NCBI GenBank assembly: GCA_025455685.1
Contig: JALOMB010000013.1
Coordinates: 1 to 45,516, forward strand
Length of the DNA: 45,516 bases
Source: Chitinophagales bacterium
Lineage (GTDB): Bacteria; Bacteroidota; Bacteroidia; Chitinophagales; JADJOU01
Direction: 5' to 3'
The position numbers and the translations under genes were made by a program. The notes under the pieces were generated by a model. That model was not told the DNA's origin. It did not search any database and saw only the letters and a program-made list of their open reading frames with translations. Positions 1 through 7,212 of the stretch are shown here, in pieces (positions within the stretch are counted from its first letter, which is position 1; the number at the start of each line of letters is the position of its first letter).

Positions 1-1
1 T

Positions 2-25
2 TTAGAAGAAATGTATGTAACATAA
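2..25 (+). CDS. 3' end of an upstream gene (possible glycosyltransferase tail)
   Basis: The frame read from base 2 gives LEEMYVT followed by TAA, one base before the ATG of the next gene. A tail of this kind is common at the end of GT4-type glycosyltransferases, and the tight spacing matches the rest of the locus. Only eight codons are visible, so both the identity and the reality of the gene are inference from context. Confidence 0.35.
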   Translation, partial: LEEMYVT

Positions 26-26
26 T

Positions 27-902
27 ATGGAAAATCCTTTTTTTTCTATCATTATACCGACTTATAATCGCGCCGATTTGCTTTTGGATACCTTGAAATC
101 TATCCAAGCGCAGACTTTTGCGGATTTTGAATGTATTATCGTAGATGATGGAGGTCGAGACCATACTGAGGAAGTCGTTAAATCCTTAGAAGACCAAAGG
201 TTTCGCTATTATTGGAAAGAAAATGCGGAGCGTGGCGCTGCTAGAAACTATGGTGCGGCCTTAGCCAATGGGAAATGGCTGAATTTCTTCGATAGTGATG
301 ATTTGGCGTATGATTTTCATTTGGAAAAGGCTAATCAAGCTGCGGTAACTGAGACATATGAGATTTTTCATACGAGTTATGATTATTATATTGATGGAAA
401 ACACGCTAAACCTTCTATACAAATTGGGCGATTAAATGAAAAACTCATGAAACAAAATATTTTGAGTTGTAACAATGTATTTATACCCAAGCAAATTTTT
501 GAGTTGCATAAATTTTCGGAAAATAGAACTTTGTCGGCATCTGAAGATTGGGAATTATGGGTTAGATTGGCACAAAAATATACAATTATTGGTTTGGCTG
601 AAGTTACTTCTTCTATTGTGCAGCATTCTACGAGAAGTATGGCTTTAGCATCAGGAGAAAGTACTTATAAGCGTTACATGGCTTATTTATACGAAATGAA
701 TAAGTCAAGAATTCCAGATAATATCCAAAAATCCGTATCCGCAGAGATGATATCATTGGCATCGCTACAGTATGCGCTAGAAGGCAAAACTGGCAAGGCT
801 TTTGAGCATTTGATAGACGCCCTCAAATTAAATCCTAGTTTGCTTTTTTCCAGACGATTCTTGGCGATAGTCAAGCATAGTCTAAGGGCTATTTTCATAT
901 AG
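27..902 (+). CDS. Family 2 (GT-A) glycosyltransferase
   Basis: This is a cytoplasmic or membrane-associated sugar transferase that probably adds a residue to a lipid-linked surface polysaccharide. The GT-A fold is recognisable from SIIIPTYNRADLL (residues 7-19), the nucleotide-binding VDDG (39-42), RGAARN (69-74) and the metal-binding DSDD (89-92), which acts as the DXD motif. The C-terminal ~80 residues are helical and hold a short TPR-like stretch (about 245-275), a common extension. There is no membrane segment. It starts one base after the preceding stop, so it belongs to the same transcription unit. Donor and acceptor sugars cannot be read from the sequence. Confidence 0.9.
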   Translation: MENPFFSIIIPTYNRADLLLDTLKSIQAQTFADFECIIVDDGGRDHTEEVVKSLEDQRFRYYWKENAERGAARNYGAALANGKWLNFFDSDDLAYDFHLEKANQAAVTETYEIFHTSYDYYIDGKHAKPSIQIGRLNEKLMKQNILSCNNVFIPKQIFELHKFSENRTLSASEDWELWVRLAQKYTIIGLAEVTSSIVQHSTRSMALASGESTYKRYMAYLYEMNKSRIPDNIQKSVSAEMISLASLQYALEGKTGKAFEHLIDALKLNPSLLFSRRFLAIVKHSLRAIFI

Positions 903-992
903 TGTTTGCCTTGTATTTGCCATAGTATGTTTTTTATTTCGATGTTAATTTTTAACCCTTGAATTTTATAAATGGAAATAGAATTTATGCTG

Positions 993-1000
993 TATTTTTG
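993..1000 (+). promoter_or_regulatory. Candidate -7 promoter element (TATTTTTG)
   Basis: This matches the Bacteroidota -7 consensus TAnnTTTG and lies 33 bases before the XRE regulator's ATG. No convincing -33 TTG was found at the usual spacing, so the element is supported by the -7 match and position only. Confidence 0.45.
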
Positions 1001-1033
1001 TTTAAATATTAATTCTTCAAAAAAATACTTTTT

Positions 1034-1381
1034 ATGAATAAATTACCCAAAAAATCAAAAGAGAAATCTTCGGTCAACGAGTATATGAAAAAAATTGGAA
1101 GTTTCATTAGATATAATCGTATCCTCCAAAATAAATGTCAAGAAGATGTATATTTAGAAGCAGGGATCAGTAAATCCACATTGAGTTTGCTCGAAAGAGG
1201 CTATAATACTAGTATGCAGACGATAATTAAAATATTAAAAGTATTAAATGTTTCAGACGTCTTAGATTCTTTTCATATTTCAGATTCCGTCCCTAAGCCT
1301 AAACTCAAAAGAAAACCAGCTACTATTAATCCAAATAAAACCAAAAAACCTAGACAAGGTCGTAAGAAAGCTTCGAAGTGA
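1034..1381 (+). CDS. XRE-family HTH transcriptional regulator with a basic C-terminal tail
   Basis: This small DNA-binding protein of 115 aa has an XRE/Cro-type helix-turn-helix at about residues 19-80. The recognition region ISKSTLSLLERG (45-56) is typical of the family. The last ~28 residues are strongly basic (KPKLKRKP, KTKKPRQGRKK), which is unusual and may add non-specific DNA binding. It has its own candidate promoter, follows the glycosyltransferase after 131 bases and is followed by a long structured non-coding stretch, so it looks like an accessory insertion in the polysaccharide locus. A regulator of the DUF4143 ATPase 515 bases downstream, or of the polysaccharide genes, are both possible; nothing in the sequence decides. 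Confidence 0.8.
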   Translation: MNKLPKKSKEKSSVNEYMKKIGSFIRYNRILQNKCQEDVYLEAGISKSTLSLLERGYNTSMQTIIKILKVLNVSDVLDSFHISDSVPKPKLKRKPATINPNKTKKPRQGRKKASK

Positions 1382-1464
1382 TAGGCGTGTATGTTTTCTT
1401 GTTTATTTGGAAATGAAAAAATCGATGTTTCTTGCTCTCTGAATCTTTCGGTCGTATTCATTTG

Positions 1465-1481
1465 GTCGTTTTCAAAACGAC
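1465..1481. repeat. 17-base palindrome GTCGTTTTCAAAACGAC
   Basis: The sequence has perfect 8-base arms around a single C, and lies 83 bases after the XRE regulator. It could be an operator for a dimeric regulator. It lacks a following T-run, so a terminator is less likely. Confidence 0.5.
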
Positions 1482-1557
1482 TACAATAGATTAGGATTTA
1501 ACTTCAAAGCTTTTGGCTTTTAACCCTGACAATTGAAATCGCTGTAAATGATTACCA

Positions 1558-1594
1558 AATCTAATGTAAGCGAGTTTTGCTTAAGCCCTAGATT
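1558..1594. repeat. Two-part hairpin in the intergenic stretch
   Basis: The outer arms AATCTA (1558-1563) and TAGATT (1589-1594) pair, and the inner arms TAAGC (1567-1571) and GCTTA (1579-1583) pair around a short loop. It may be part of a non-coding transcript or a decayed repeat. No RNA family was recognised. Confidence 0.35.
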
Positions 1595-1612
1595 GATTGC
1601 AAAATAACCTAT

Positions 1613-1704
1613 GTTTCCTATCATTCCTATATGGTTTTATTATTTTTATCCACATAGAAATAATAGAAAGGATAGTTTTTTTCTTATTTGCTTAGATAAA
1701 TTCT
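1613..1704 (+). repeat. Hairpin repeat, copy 1 (upstream of the ATPase)
   Basis: This ~90-base element is nearly identical to the one at 3172-3264 and in the same orientation. Both begin GTTTCCTATCATTCCTATAT, have a T-rich centre, then CCACATAGAAAT, ATAGAAAGGATAG and a T-run, and end in GATAAATT. The outer arms CTATC (1618-1622) and GATAG (1671-1675) pair, and inner CCTATATGG pairs with CCACATAGA. Similar CCACATAGAAA-type hairpins are, from memory, dispersed in Bacteroidota intergenic DNA. The T-run means it could also terminate transcription. Confidence 0.75.
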
Positions 1705-1720
1705 ACACAAAAAACTTCAT

Positions 1721-1808
1721 AATTCGGCGTAAAAATTGAATTAGTATTTCAGAATTAGACGTAAAATTTGAATTAGCATTTCAAAATTCGGCGTAAAATT
1801 TGAAATAC
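1721..1808. repeat. Three tandem 32-base repeats abutting the ATPase promoter
   Basis: Units start at 1721, 1753 and 1785 and share AATT(C/A)G(G/A)CGTAAAA(A/T)TTGAA; the third is partial. Each contains TTCA..AATT and AATT..TTGAA half-sites around a central CGGCGT or AGACGT, so it reads as an imperfect inverted repeat. The third unit covers the candidate -33 element at 1799-1802. The arrangement suggests cooperative operator binding. There are no spacers, so it is not a CRISPR array. Confidence 0.7.
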
Positions 1809-1831
1809 AAAATATATTTTAGTTATATTTG
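1799..1831 (+). promoter_or_regulatory. Candidate promoter of the DUF4143 ATPase
   Basis: A -33 TTTG (1799-1802) is followed after 21 bases by a perfect -7 TATATTTG (1824-1831), matching the Bacteroidota TTG-N17-23-TAnnTTTG pattern. Transcription would start near 1837. The -33 element sits inside the third 32-base repeat, so a protein bound there could block it. Confidence 0.6.
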
Positions 1832-1916
1832 TAGCCTAGTATGATACTTTAATGAATAAATCAAGACATCTTTTGTAGCCTAGTATGATACTTTAATGAA
1901 TAAATCAAGACATCTT
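1828..1916 (+). repeat. 44-base tandem duplication spanning the ATPase start codon
   Basis: Bases 1828-1872 and 1872-1916 are identical at a period of 44. The unit runs from the 3' part of the -7 element through the leader and the first seven codons of the ATPase. The copy is exact, so the duplication is recent or maintained. Confidence 0.9.
1852..1878 (+). CDS. Eight-codon leader ORF copying the ATPase N-terminus
   Basis: The first copy of the 44-base duplication contains its own ATG and reads MNKSRHLL then TAG. These eight residues equal the first eight of the ATPase starting at 1896, because the duplicated unit includes the start codon. It lies after the predicted promoter, 17 bases ahead of the real ATG, so ribosomes may engage it first. 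Whether it is translated, or simply a by-product of the duplication, cannot be told. Confidence 0.4.
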   Translation: MNKSRHLL

Positions 1917-3146
1917 CTCAAAACGCTAAGAAACCTAAAAGAATCTTATTTAGGTAGAATTATCGTATTGACAGGAGCTAGACAAGTAGGTAAAACTACC
2001 TTGGTCAAAAATTTATTCTCGGATTATGTCTATATTTCCTTCGATGATCCGATTATGCGTCAGGATTTAGCTAAGCTGACAGCTTCACAATGGGCTAGGG
2101 CTTATCCAAGAGCAATTCTAGATGAAGTGCAGAAAATGCCGGATATTTTTGACAAAATCAAAGCTATTTATGATTTATCAGGTGAGGAGCGTTATATCTT
2201 GACTGGCTCTAGCCAAATTCTTTTGCTCCATCAAGTCAAAGAAACGCTAGCAGGCAGATGTAGTATCTATGAGATGTATCCGCTTACTTTACCCGAGCAG
2301 CTCACCTATTCATGGGAAGATAGTCCGAAACCTTCTTATTTGCAGCGGCTAGTCATGGGAGAAGCCATAGAGCCCATGCCGTCGTTTCGTTTAGAGCCTT
2401 CCTTTGAATTAAAGCTTGAGGCATATCAAGATTTTCTAAAATTTGGCGGTTTTCCAGCATTGATAGCGCATAAATTATCTTCAAAAGAGCGATACAAATG
2501 GCTTCAAAATTATATTAAAACTTATTTAGAAAGAGATATTCGAGATTTGGCGGACTTTCGCAAACTAGATCCTTTTGTCGATTTGCAGCGAATAAGTGCG
2601 CTTCAGACAGGGCAGCTAGTTAATTTTTCATCGTTGGGAAGACAGGCGAATATTCAATCTGCCACTGCTCAGAAGTTTTTGCAGTATTTATCGATTAGTT
2701 ATCAAACCTTAATGCTAAAACCGTGGTATAGGAATTCCTTAAAAAGACTATCCAAAATGCCGAAAATTCACTATTTAGATCCGGGTATTCAGCGGACACT
2801 CACCCTCAATCAATCAGAGAAACTCAATGGAAATGAATTTGAGTCAGCGATCATAGCAGAAATCTACAAACAGATTAAAGCCGTGGATATCACTTGTCAT
2901 TTTTATCATTTACGTACTAGTGACGATAGAGAAGTTGATTTGATTTTAGAATTAGAACAAGGCTATATCGCTATAGAAATAAAACAATCATCCAAGATTT
3001 CTCCCCAAGATTCAAGACATTTGAGGCATTTATCTGAAATTTTGGATAAGCCGATACTTTATGCGTTAGTATTGTCCCAAGACTATGAGACGAAATTTTT
3101 TGAAGAAAGGATTACGGCGATGCATGCAGCTCATGTTTTAACTTAA
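1896..3146 (+). CDS. AAA_14/DUF4143-type ATPase with a PD-(D/E)XK-like C-terminus
   Basis: This 416-aa protein belongs to the large prokaryotic AAA_14-DUF4143 family, whose role is poorly known. Walker A GARQVGKT (27-34), Walker B AILDE (73-77) and the sensor-like LTGSS (102-106) are intact, so ATP hydrolysis is expected. The DUF4143 half carries E315-region FESAI, then EVDLILEL (about 343-350) and AIEIKQ (about 359-364), resembling the acidic and ExK residues of PD-(D/E)XK nucleases. It stands alone between polysaccharide genes, flanked by two copies of a long hairpin repeat and preceded by tandem repeats, which suggests a mobile or selected accessory gene. A defence or toxin-like role is speculation. 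The start at 1896 is in frame with no upstream alternative except the duplicated leader ATG, which is stopped. Confidence 0.85.
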   Translation: MNKSRHLLKTLRNLKESYLGRIIVLTGARQVGKTTLVKNLFSDYVYISFDDPIMRQDLAKLTASQWARAYPRAILDEVQKMPDIFDKIKAIYDLSGEERYILTGSSQILLLHQVKETLAGRCSIYEMYPLTLPEQLTYSWEDSPKPSYLQRLVMGEAIEPMPSFRLEPSFELKLEAYQDFLKFGGFPALIAHKLSSKERYKWLQNYIKTYLERDIRDLADFRKLDPFVDLQRISALQTGQLVNFSSLGRQANIQSATAQKFLQYLSISYQTLMLKPWYRNSLKRLSKMPKIHYLDPGIQRTLTLNQSEKLNGNEFESAIIAEIYKQIKAVDITCHFYHLRTSDDREVDLILELEQGYIAIEIKQSSKISPQDSRHLRHLSEILDKPILYALVLSQDYETKFFEERITAMHAAHVLT

Positions 3147-3171
3147 TTTTTTGACATAAATTTTGTACTTT

Positions 3172-3264
3172 GTTTCCTATCATTCCTATATGTTTTTATT
3201 TTTTTAGCCACATAGAAATCATAGAAAGGATAGTTTTTATTTGATTTGGTTCGATAAATTTTCT
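3172..3264 (+). repeat. Hairpin repeat, copy 2 (downstream of the ATPase)
   Basis: This is the second copy of the ~90-base element at 1613-1704, in direct orientation. The outer arms CTATC (3177-3181) and GATAG (3229-3233) pair and are followed by TTTTT, so this copy could terminate ATPase transcription. Differences from copy 1 are a few substitutions and short T-run length changes, so the copies are not freshly duplicated. Confidence 0.75.
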
Positions 3265-3304
3265 AAGCTACCTAAGTGTATAAAAACTAAAACGCAATAA
3301 TTCA

Positions 3305-4495
3305 ATGCCCAAAAACATCTTATATCTTTCGCATGATGGCATGACCGATGCTTTAGGTCAGAGTCAAGTCTTGACCTATTTGATTAGACTTGCTCAAAAA
3401 GGTCATCAAATTCATCTGATTTCCGCGGAGAAAGGCCACAGGTTAGATAAATTTTCTTCTAAGATTCAGACACTCTGTGATCAAGCCAAAATCCATTGGT
3501 ATCCATTAAAATACCATAATTCCATACCTATTTTGCACACTTTCTGGGATATGTATCAAATGAAGTCTCTAGCTTCTAGGATTATCGAGCAATATCAAAT
3601 TCAGATTATACATGCAAGAGGATATATTACGTCGATTGTTGCACAGCAACTCAAAAAAAGTTATGGGGTCAAGCATATTTTTGATATTAGAGGTTTTTGG
3701 CCAGATGAGAAACGTGATGCAGGGGACTGGAGTCGAGATAAATGGCTTATGAGTCAGGTTTATGATTATTTCAAACGAAAAGAGATTGATTTGTTTGGTC
3801 ATGCGGATTATGTAGTTAGTTTGACAGAAGCGGGCAAAAACCATATAGTCTCTCATTTCTGCAAATCTAAAGCGCTAGTAGGTGTCATTCCGACCTGTGT
3901 CAATCATGATTTATTTGTGGTGAAGAGTCAAGTAGAGAATTTGGCCTTTCGTCAGCGAATAGGAATTTCGGAATCGACGAAGATTTTCTTATATTCAGGT
4001 GCTTTGGGTACGGATAAATACGATATAAATATACTTAAACAAGCGTTTTCTTCTTATCGGGAGATTTATTCGGATTCCTTATTGTTGATTTTGTCCAAAG
4101 ATGATTTGAATTTTATTTTTGATTCGTCATGGCAAGTTAAGGTGCAGTATAGTCCATTTGAGCAGGTAAGAGACTACATTAATATTTCAGATTTGGCATT
4201 TGTGTTTTATGGATCGGGTTGGTCAAATATCGGCAGAAGTCCTACGAAGCTCGGAGAGTATTTGGCATGTGGGACGCCGGCAGTGACTTATGGCAGTATG
4301 GGTGATGTGGCTACTTTAGCGAGTTCTATGGCGATTTATCCGATTGAATCCTTAAAAGAGGATGATTTTAGGAAAATTATTGCTCAAATCGAAGGTAAAA
4401 ATTTGTCTCGGGAGGAAATTGCGGCACAGAGCAGGGAGTATTATGGTTTAGAAAGGGGCATTGATTTTTATGATGAAATTTATGGAAATATTTAA
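3305..4495 (+). CDS. GT4-type (GT-B) glycosyltransferase
   Basis: This 396-aa retaining glycosyltransferase has two Rossmann-like halves. The acceptor half opens with ILYLSHDGMTDALGQSQ (about 5-21) and continues with HIFDIRGFWPDEKRD. The donor half has GSGWSNIGRSPTKLGEYLACG from about residue 304, which holds the family's acidic sugar-nucleotide-binding region (E in KLGEYL). There is no membrane segment. It follows the second hairpin repeat and restarts the polysaccharide operon; the FkbM methyltransferase begins three bases after its stop. Its role is probably chain assembly of a capsule, exopolysaccharide or O-antigen; the sugar is unknown. Confidence 0.88.
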   Translation: MPKNILYLSHDGMTDALGQSQVLTYLIRLAQKGHQIHLISAEKGHRLDKFSSKIQTLCDQAKIHWYPLKYHNSIPILHTFWDMYQMKSLASRIIEQYQIQIIHARGYITSIVAQQLKKSYGVKHIFDIRGFWPDEKRDAGDWSRDKWLMSQVYDYFKRKEIDLFGHADYVVSLTEAGKNHIVSHFCKSKALVGVIPTCVNHDLFVVKSQVENLAFRQRIGISESTKIFLYSGALGTDKYDINILKQAFSSYREIYSDSLLLILSKDDLNFIFDSSWQVKVQYSPFEQVRDYINISDLAFVFYGSGWSNIGRSPTKLGEYLACGTPAVTYGSMGDVATLASSMAIYPIESLKEDDFRKIIAQIEGKNLSREEIAAQSREYYGLERGIDFYDEIYGNI

Positions 4496-4498
4496 TTT

Positions 4499-5203
4499 AT
4501 GAAAGAAAGTTTTAAGTTGTTTTTAAAAAGAAGAGGATTTTTTTGGAAAATTTATATGAAGTTTTTTTATAAATTCTCTTATACAGAACTGGCAATTAAA
4601 GAAATTTTTGATTCAAAACAAATCAATTCATTTGTTCAAGTGGGTTCAAATGATGGAATATCAGGTGATCCTTTTTTTAAATTTATCAAATCTAAGCCTA
4701 TTCCATCAGTTTTTATAGAAGCTATTCCGTCTCTTTTCGAAGAACTTAAGAAGAATTATGGGTTTAATGAAAATTACAACTTTGTAAATTGTTTTGTAAG
4801 TAATGATGAGGAAAAGAAAGAAATATTTTACTTTGAACAAGTCATAGAAAATAATTATCCTAAATGGATTCTTCAATTAGGTTCATTTAATCCTAATCAT
4901 GGAAATGATTTATTTGAAAAATATCCAAAACTTAAAAAGTCTAGTCAAAAAGTAGAATCTAAATCCCTTAAAAAAATTTTTGAACAATTTTTTAAACCTC
5001 ATTTTCTTCATATTGATACGGAAGGTTATGATTATGAAATTTTAAAAAGTATAGATTTTAATTTTCATAAACCTAAATATATTATGTATGAATTTGTGCA
5101 TTTAAATAACGAAGATTTACTTTTTTCACAAGAATTATTGAAAAAACAAGGTTATCAGTTACAAAAGTTTGAAACAGATATTTTAGCATCACTGACTAAA
5201 TAA
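4499..5203 (+). CDS. FkbM-family methyltransferase (AT-rich)
   Basis: This SAM-dependent methyltransferase of 234 aa probably O-methylates a sugar of the surface polysaccharide. The SAM-binding loop is VQVGSNDGISGDPF (about 45-58), the acidic ribose-binding residue lies in FIEAIP, and FLHIDTEGYDYEIL (about 167-180) is the conserved FkbM block. The composition is striking: sampled 60-base lines hold about 20-25% G+C, while a line at the start of the next gene has about 48%. This points to acquisition from a different source. It sits three bases from both neighbours, so it is fully integrated in the operon. Confidence 0.85.
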   Translation: MKESFKLFLKRRGFFWKIYMKFFYKFSYTELAIKEIFDSKQINSFVQVGSNDGISGDPFFKFIKSKPIPSVFIEAIPSLFEELKKNYGFNENYNFVNCFVSNDEEKKEIFYFEQVIENNYPKWILQLGSFNPNHGNDLFEKYPKLKKSSQKVESKSLKKIFEQFFKPHFLHIDTEGYDYEILKSIDFNFHKPKYIMYEFVHLNNEDLLFSQELLKKQGYQLQKFETDILASLTK

Positions 5204-5206
5204 AAA

Positions 5207-6295
5207 ATGAAAACAAAGAAATCCATAGCAGTCGTTTGTCCTTATCCGGAAGGCGTCTCCCCAAATCAACGCCTCAAATACGAACAATACTTCGAATCGT
5301 GGCGAGAAGCCGGCTGGGAAGTCACCGTATATGCCTTTCAGACCTTGAGATTCTATCAAATCAATCCCCATAAATCAAGAACACTAGAAAAAGTCTTTTG
5401 GACGATTTATGGCTATCTCAAAAGGCTTTTATTGATTTTTAAACTCCGAAAATTCGACATCGTCTATACCTTTCTCTATGTGACGCCATTTGGACCACCA
5501 ATTTTTGAGATGATATATCGCAAATTAGCCAAAAAAATGATCTATGATATCGATGATTTGGTCTTTTTGGGCAATACAAGCGAAGCCAACTCTTGGATTT
5601 CGAAGCTAAAGGGCAGAAAGAAACCAATTTATCTCATGAAGCATTCCGACCATATCATCACATGTACCCCTTATTTAGATGATTTCGTCAGACAATATAA
5701 TATGAATACGACAGACATTTCTTCTACTATAAATACAGATTTGTATCAAATTTCCAATGAGCCAAAACAAGGAAAAATCACGCTAGGATGGAGCGGAAGT
5801 CATAGCACCGCCAAATACCTAGATTTACTGAAACCCGTTTTTTTAGAGTTGCGAAAAACCCATGAGTTCAAACTCATCGTCATGGGCGCCTTATCCTATG
5901 AAATTCCAGAAATAGAAATAGAGCTCGTGCCTTGGTGTGTCGAAAACGAAGTAAAAACCATACAGCGTTTTGATATAGGTCTATATCCTTTGCCTGATGA
6001 GTTATGGGTTCACGGCAAATCGGGTCTAAAAGCCCTCCAATATATGGCTTGCGGTGTGCCTACTGTAGCCGCCAAGGTAGGTGAAGCGATCAAAAGAGTA
6101 GTCTTGCATCGAGAAAATGGACTCTTGGTTTCAAGCGAAGCAGAATGGCTTCAGGGACTAAAAGAACTCATGGATAATGAAGATTTAAGAAAAAAATTAG
6201 GTCACAATGGCAGAGCTCATGTAGAGAAATATTATTCTATCCACGCCAATAAGCCTATCTATCTTGATATTTTAAATTCGAATTTACCTTCTTAA
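5207..6295 (+). CDS. GT4-type (GT-B) glycosyltransferase
   Basis: This 362-aa glycosyltransferase starts with SIAVVCPYPEGVSPNQRLKY, a common opening in the family. It has the donor-half motif GWSGSHSTAKYL (about 193-204) and KSGLKALQYMACGVPTVA (about 270-287), where the family usually has an EX7E-type binding site; here the first position is K/S and A rather than Glu, so the site is only partly canonical. It starts three bases after the FkbM gene and its stop TAA shares a base with the next ATG (TAATG), indicating coupled translation. It is predicted to act on the same glycan as its neighbours. Confidence 0.87.
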   Translation: MKTKKSIAVVCPYPEGVSPNQRLKYEQYFESWREAGWEVTVYAFQTLRFYQINPHKSRTLEKVFWTIYGYLKRLLLIFKLRKFDIVYTFLYVTPFGPPIFEMIYRKLAKKMIYDIDDLVFLGNTSEANSWISKLKGRKKPIYLMKHSDHIITCTPYLDDFVRQYNMNTTDISSTINTDLYQISNEPKQGKITLGWSGSHSTAKYLDLLKPVFLELRKTHEFKLIVMGALSYEIPEIEIELVPWCVENEVKTIQRFDIGLYPLPDELWVHGKSGLKALQYMACGVPTVAAKVGEAIKRVVLHRENGLLVSSEAEWLQGLKELMDNEDLRKKLGHNGRAHVEKYYSIHANKPIYLDILNSNLPS

Positions 6296-7212
6296 TGTAT
6301 CCGATACTGAATTTTCATCAGGTACTGATGAATAAAACTTTTTTTGTATTGTCTCCTTCTGAAGCTAGAAAAGCGCTTTTGTTTGACAATCTAGAAAAGG
6401 TACATATACGAAACATAAGGAATTTTGCGGTTTTGAGTTTTTTCAAACATATATTTCGATTTCGATATAGTACTCAGCCAAACCTAATAGCTGTTTTTCA
6501 TATTTGGTCGCTAGGATATCATCATTTTATCATGGAGGTACTTCCCAAAATTCTCTTGCATCAGCGATTTATTCGAGACCATGTTTTACTAATTCCAGAG
6601 CATTGTCCTAGATTCATCACCGATACTTTAGCCATGCTCCAGATTCATAATACGCAAGTAATTCAAGGAGTAACGCTATATCGAGACTTACGCATTATCC
6701 CAAATCTAAACTCTGGAGAATATACAACGGAGCAAATTAAATTACTACGAGCCTTTTCCCAAGAAGTAGGAAATCCAAAACACAATTCCCGAAAAATCTA
6801 CGTGACGCGAAGAAATGCAAGAAGTCGTAAAATATTTAATGAAGAAATTTTATTGGATTTTTTAAGTAAACAAGGCTTTGAGATACTAGAACTCGAAAAC
6901 CTAAGTATTCAGGCTCAAATTGAGATGTTTCGCTCTGCTACTGTATTCGTTTCTATTCATGGTGCTGCTTTGACCAATATGGTCTGGATGCAAGATAGAT
7001 CTAAAATTATTGAAATCATGCCTTATTCAAAAGAAAATCACAGCGAAAATTTATGTTATGAGCGACTAAGTCATGCGCTTAATTTCTCTTATCATAAGGT
7101 ATATGCAGATAAAGTAGATTTATCTCAGAGTTTTGATAGGTGTGATGTACGCTTATCACAGCCTCAGTTTGATGAAATTCTTAATCACCTGTCCTTGAAA
7201 TATATAAAATGA
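6295..7212 (+). CDS. GT61-type (DUF563) glycosyltransferase
   Basis: The 305-aa protein matches the GT61/DUF563 family found in capsule and exopolysaccharide loci. It has the N-terminal block with W..GYHHFIMEVLP (about 71-85) and the C-terminal signature VSIHGAALTNMVWM (about 219-232), followed by IIEIMPY. Family members transfer pentoses or hexosamines in other organisms; the substrate here is unknown. Its first base overlaps the preceding stop and its own stop overlaps the next start by four bases (ATGA), so translation is probably coupled on both sides. Confidence 0.85.
   Translation: MYPILNFHQVLMNKTFFVLSPSEARKALLFDNLEKVHIRNIRNFAVLSFFKHIFRFRYSTQPNLIAVFHIWSLGYHHFIMEVLPKILLHQRFIRDHVLLIPEHCPRFITDTLAMLQIHNTQVIQGVTLYRDLRIIPNLNSGEYTTEQIKLLRAFSQEVGNPKHNSRKIYVTRRNARSRKIFNEEILLDFLSKQGFEILELENLSIQAQIEMFRSATVFVSIHGAALTNMVWMQDRSKIIEIMPYSKENHSENLCYERLSHALNFSYHKVYADKVDLSQSFDRCDVRLSQPQFDEILNHLSLKYIK

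Larger units (their letters stand above)
1382..1895. other. 514-base non-coding stretch rich in inverted and direct repeats
   Basis: No convincing gene is present. In order it holds: a 17-base palindrome GTCGTTTTCAAAACGAC (1465-1481); a small hairpin AAAGC/GCTTT (1506-1520); a two-part hairpin AATCTA/TAGATT enclosing TAAGC/GCTTA (1558-1594); the first of two long hairpin repeats (1613-1704); three 32-base tandem repeats (1721-1808); and a promoter with a 44-base duplication leading into the ATPase gene. Confidence 0.8.

Noticed and set aside
1273-1461. Minus-strand ORF overlapping the XRE gene end, with a hydrophobic run
   Set aside because: It is antisense to a clear gene, and its hydrophobicity follows from the complementary Lys-rich codons.
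1391-1489. Possible 32-codon ORF after the XRE gene
   Set aside because: No similarity, no promoter and it runs across the palindrome; likely chance.
1721-1808. Tandem repeats as a CRISPR remnant
   Set aside because: Units are back to back with no spacers, diverge from each other, and no cas gene is near.
1613-3264. Hairpin repeats as integron attC sites or IS ends
   Set aside because: No integrase or transposase is in the window, no attC core site is evident, and the copies are direct rather than inverted.
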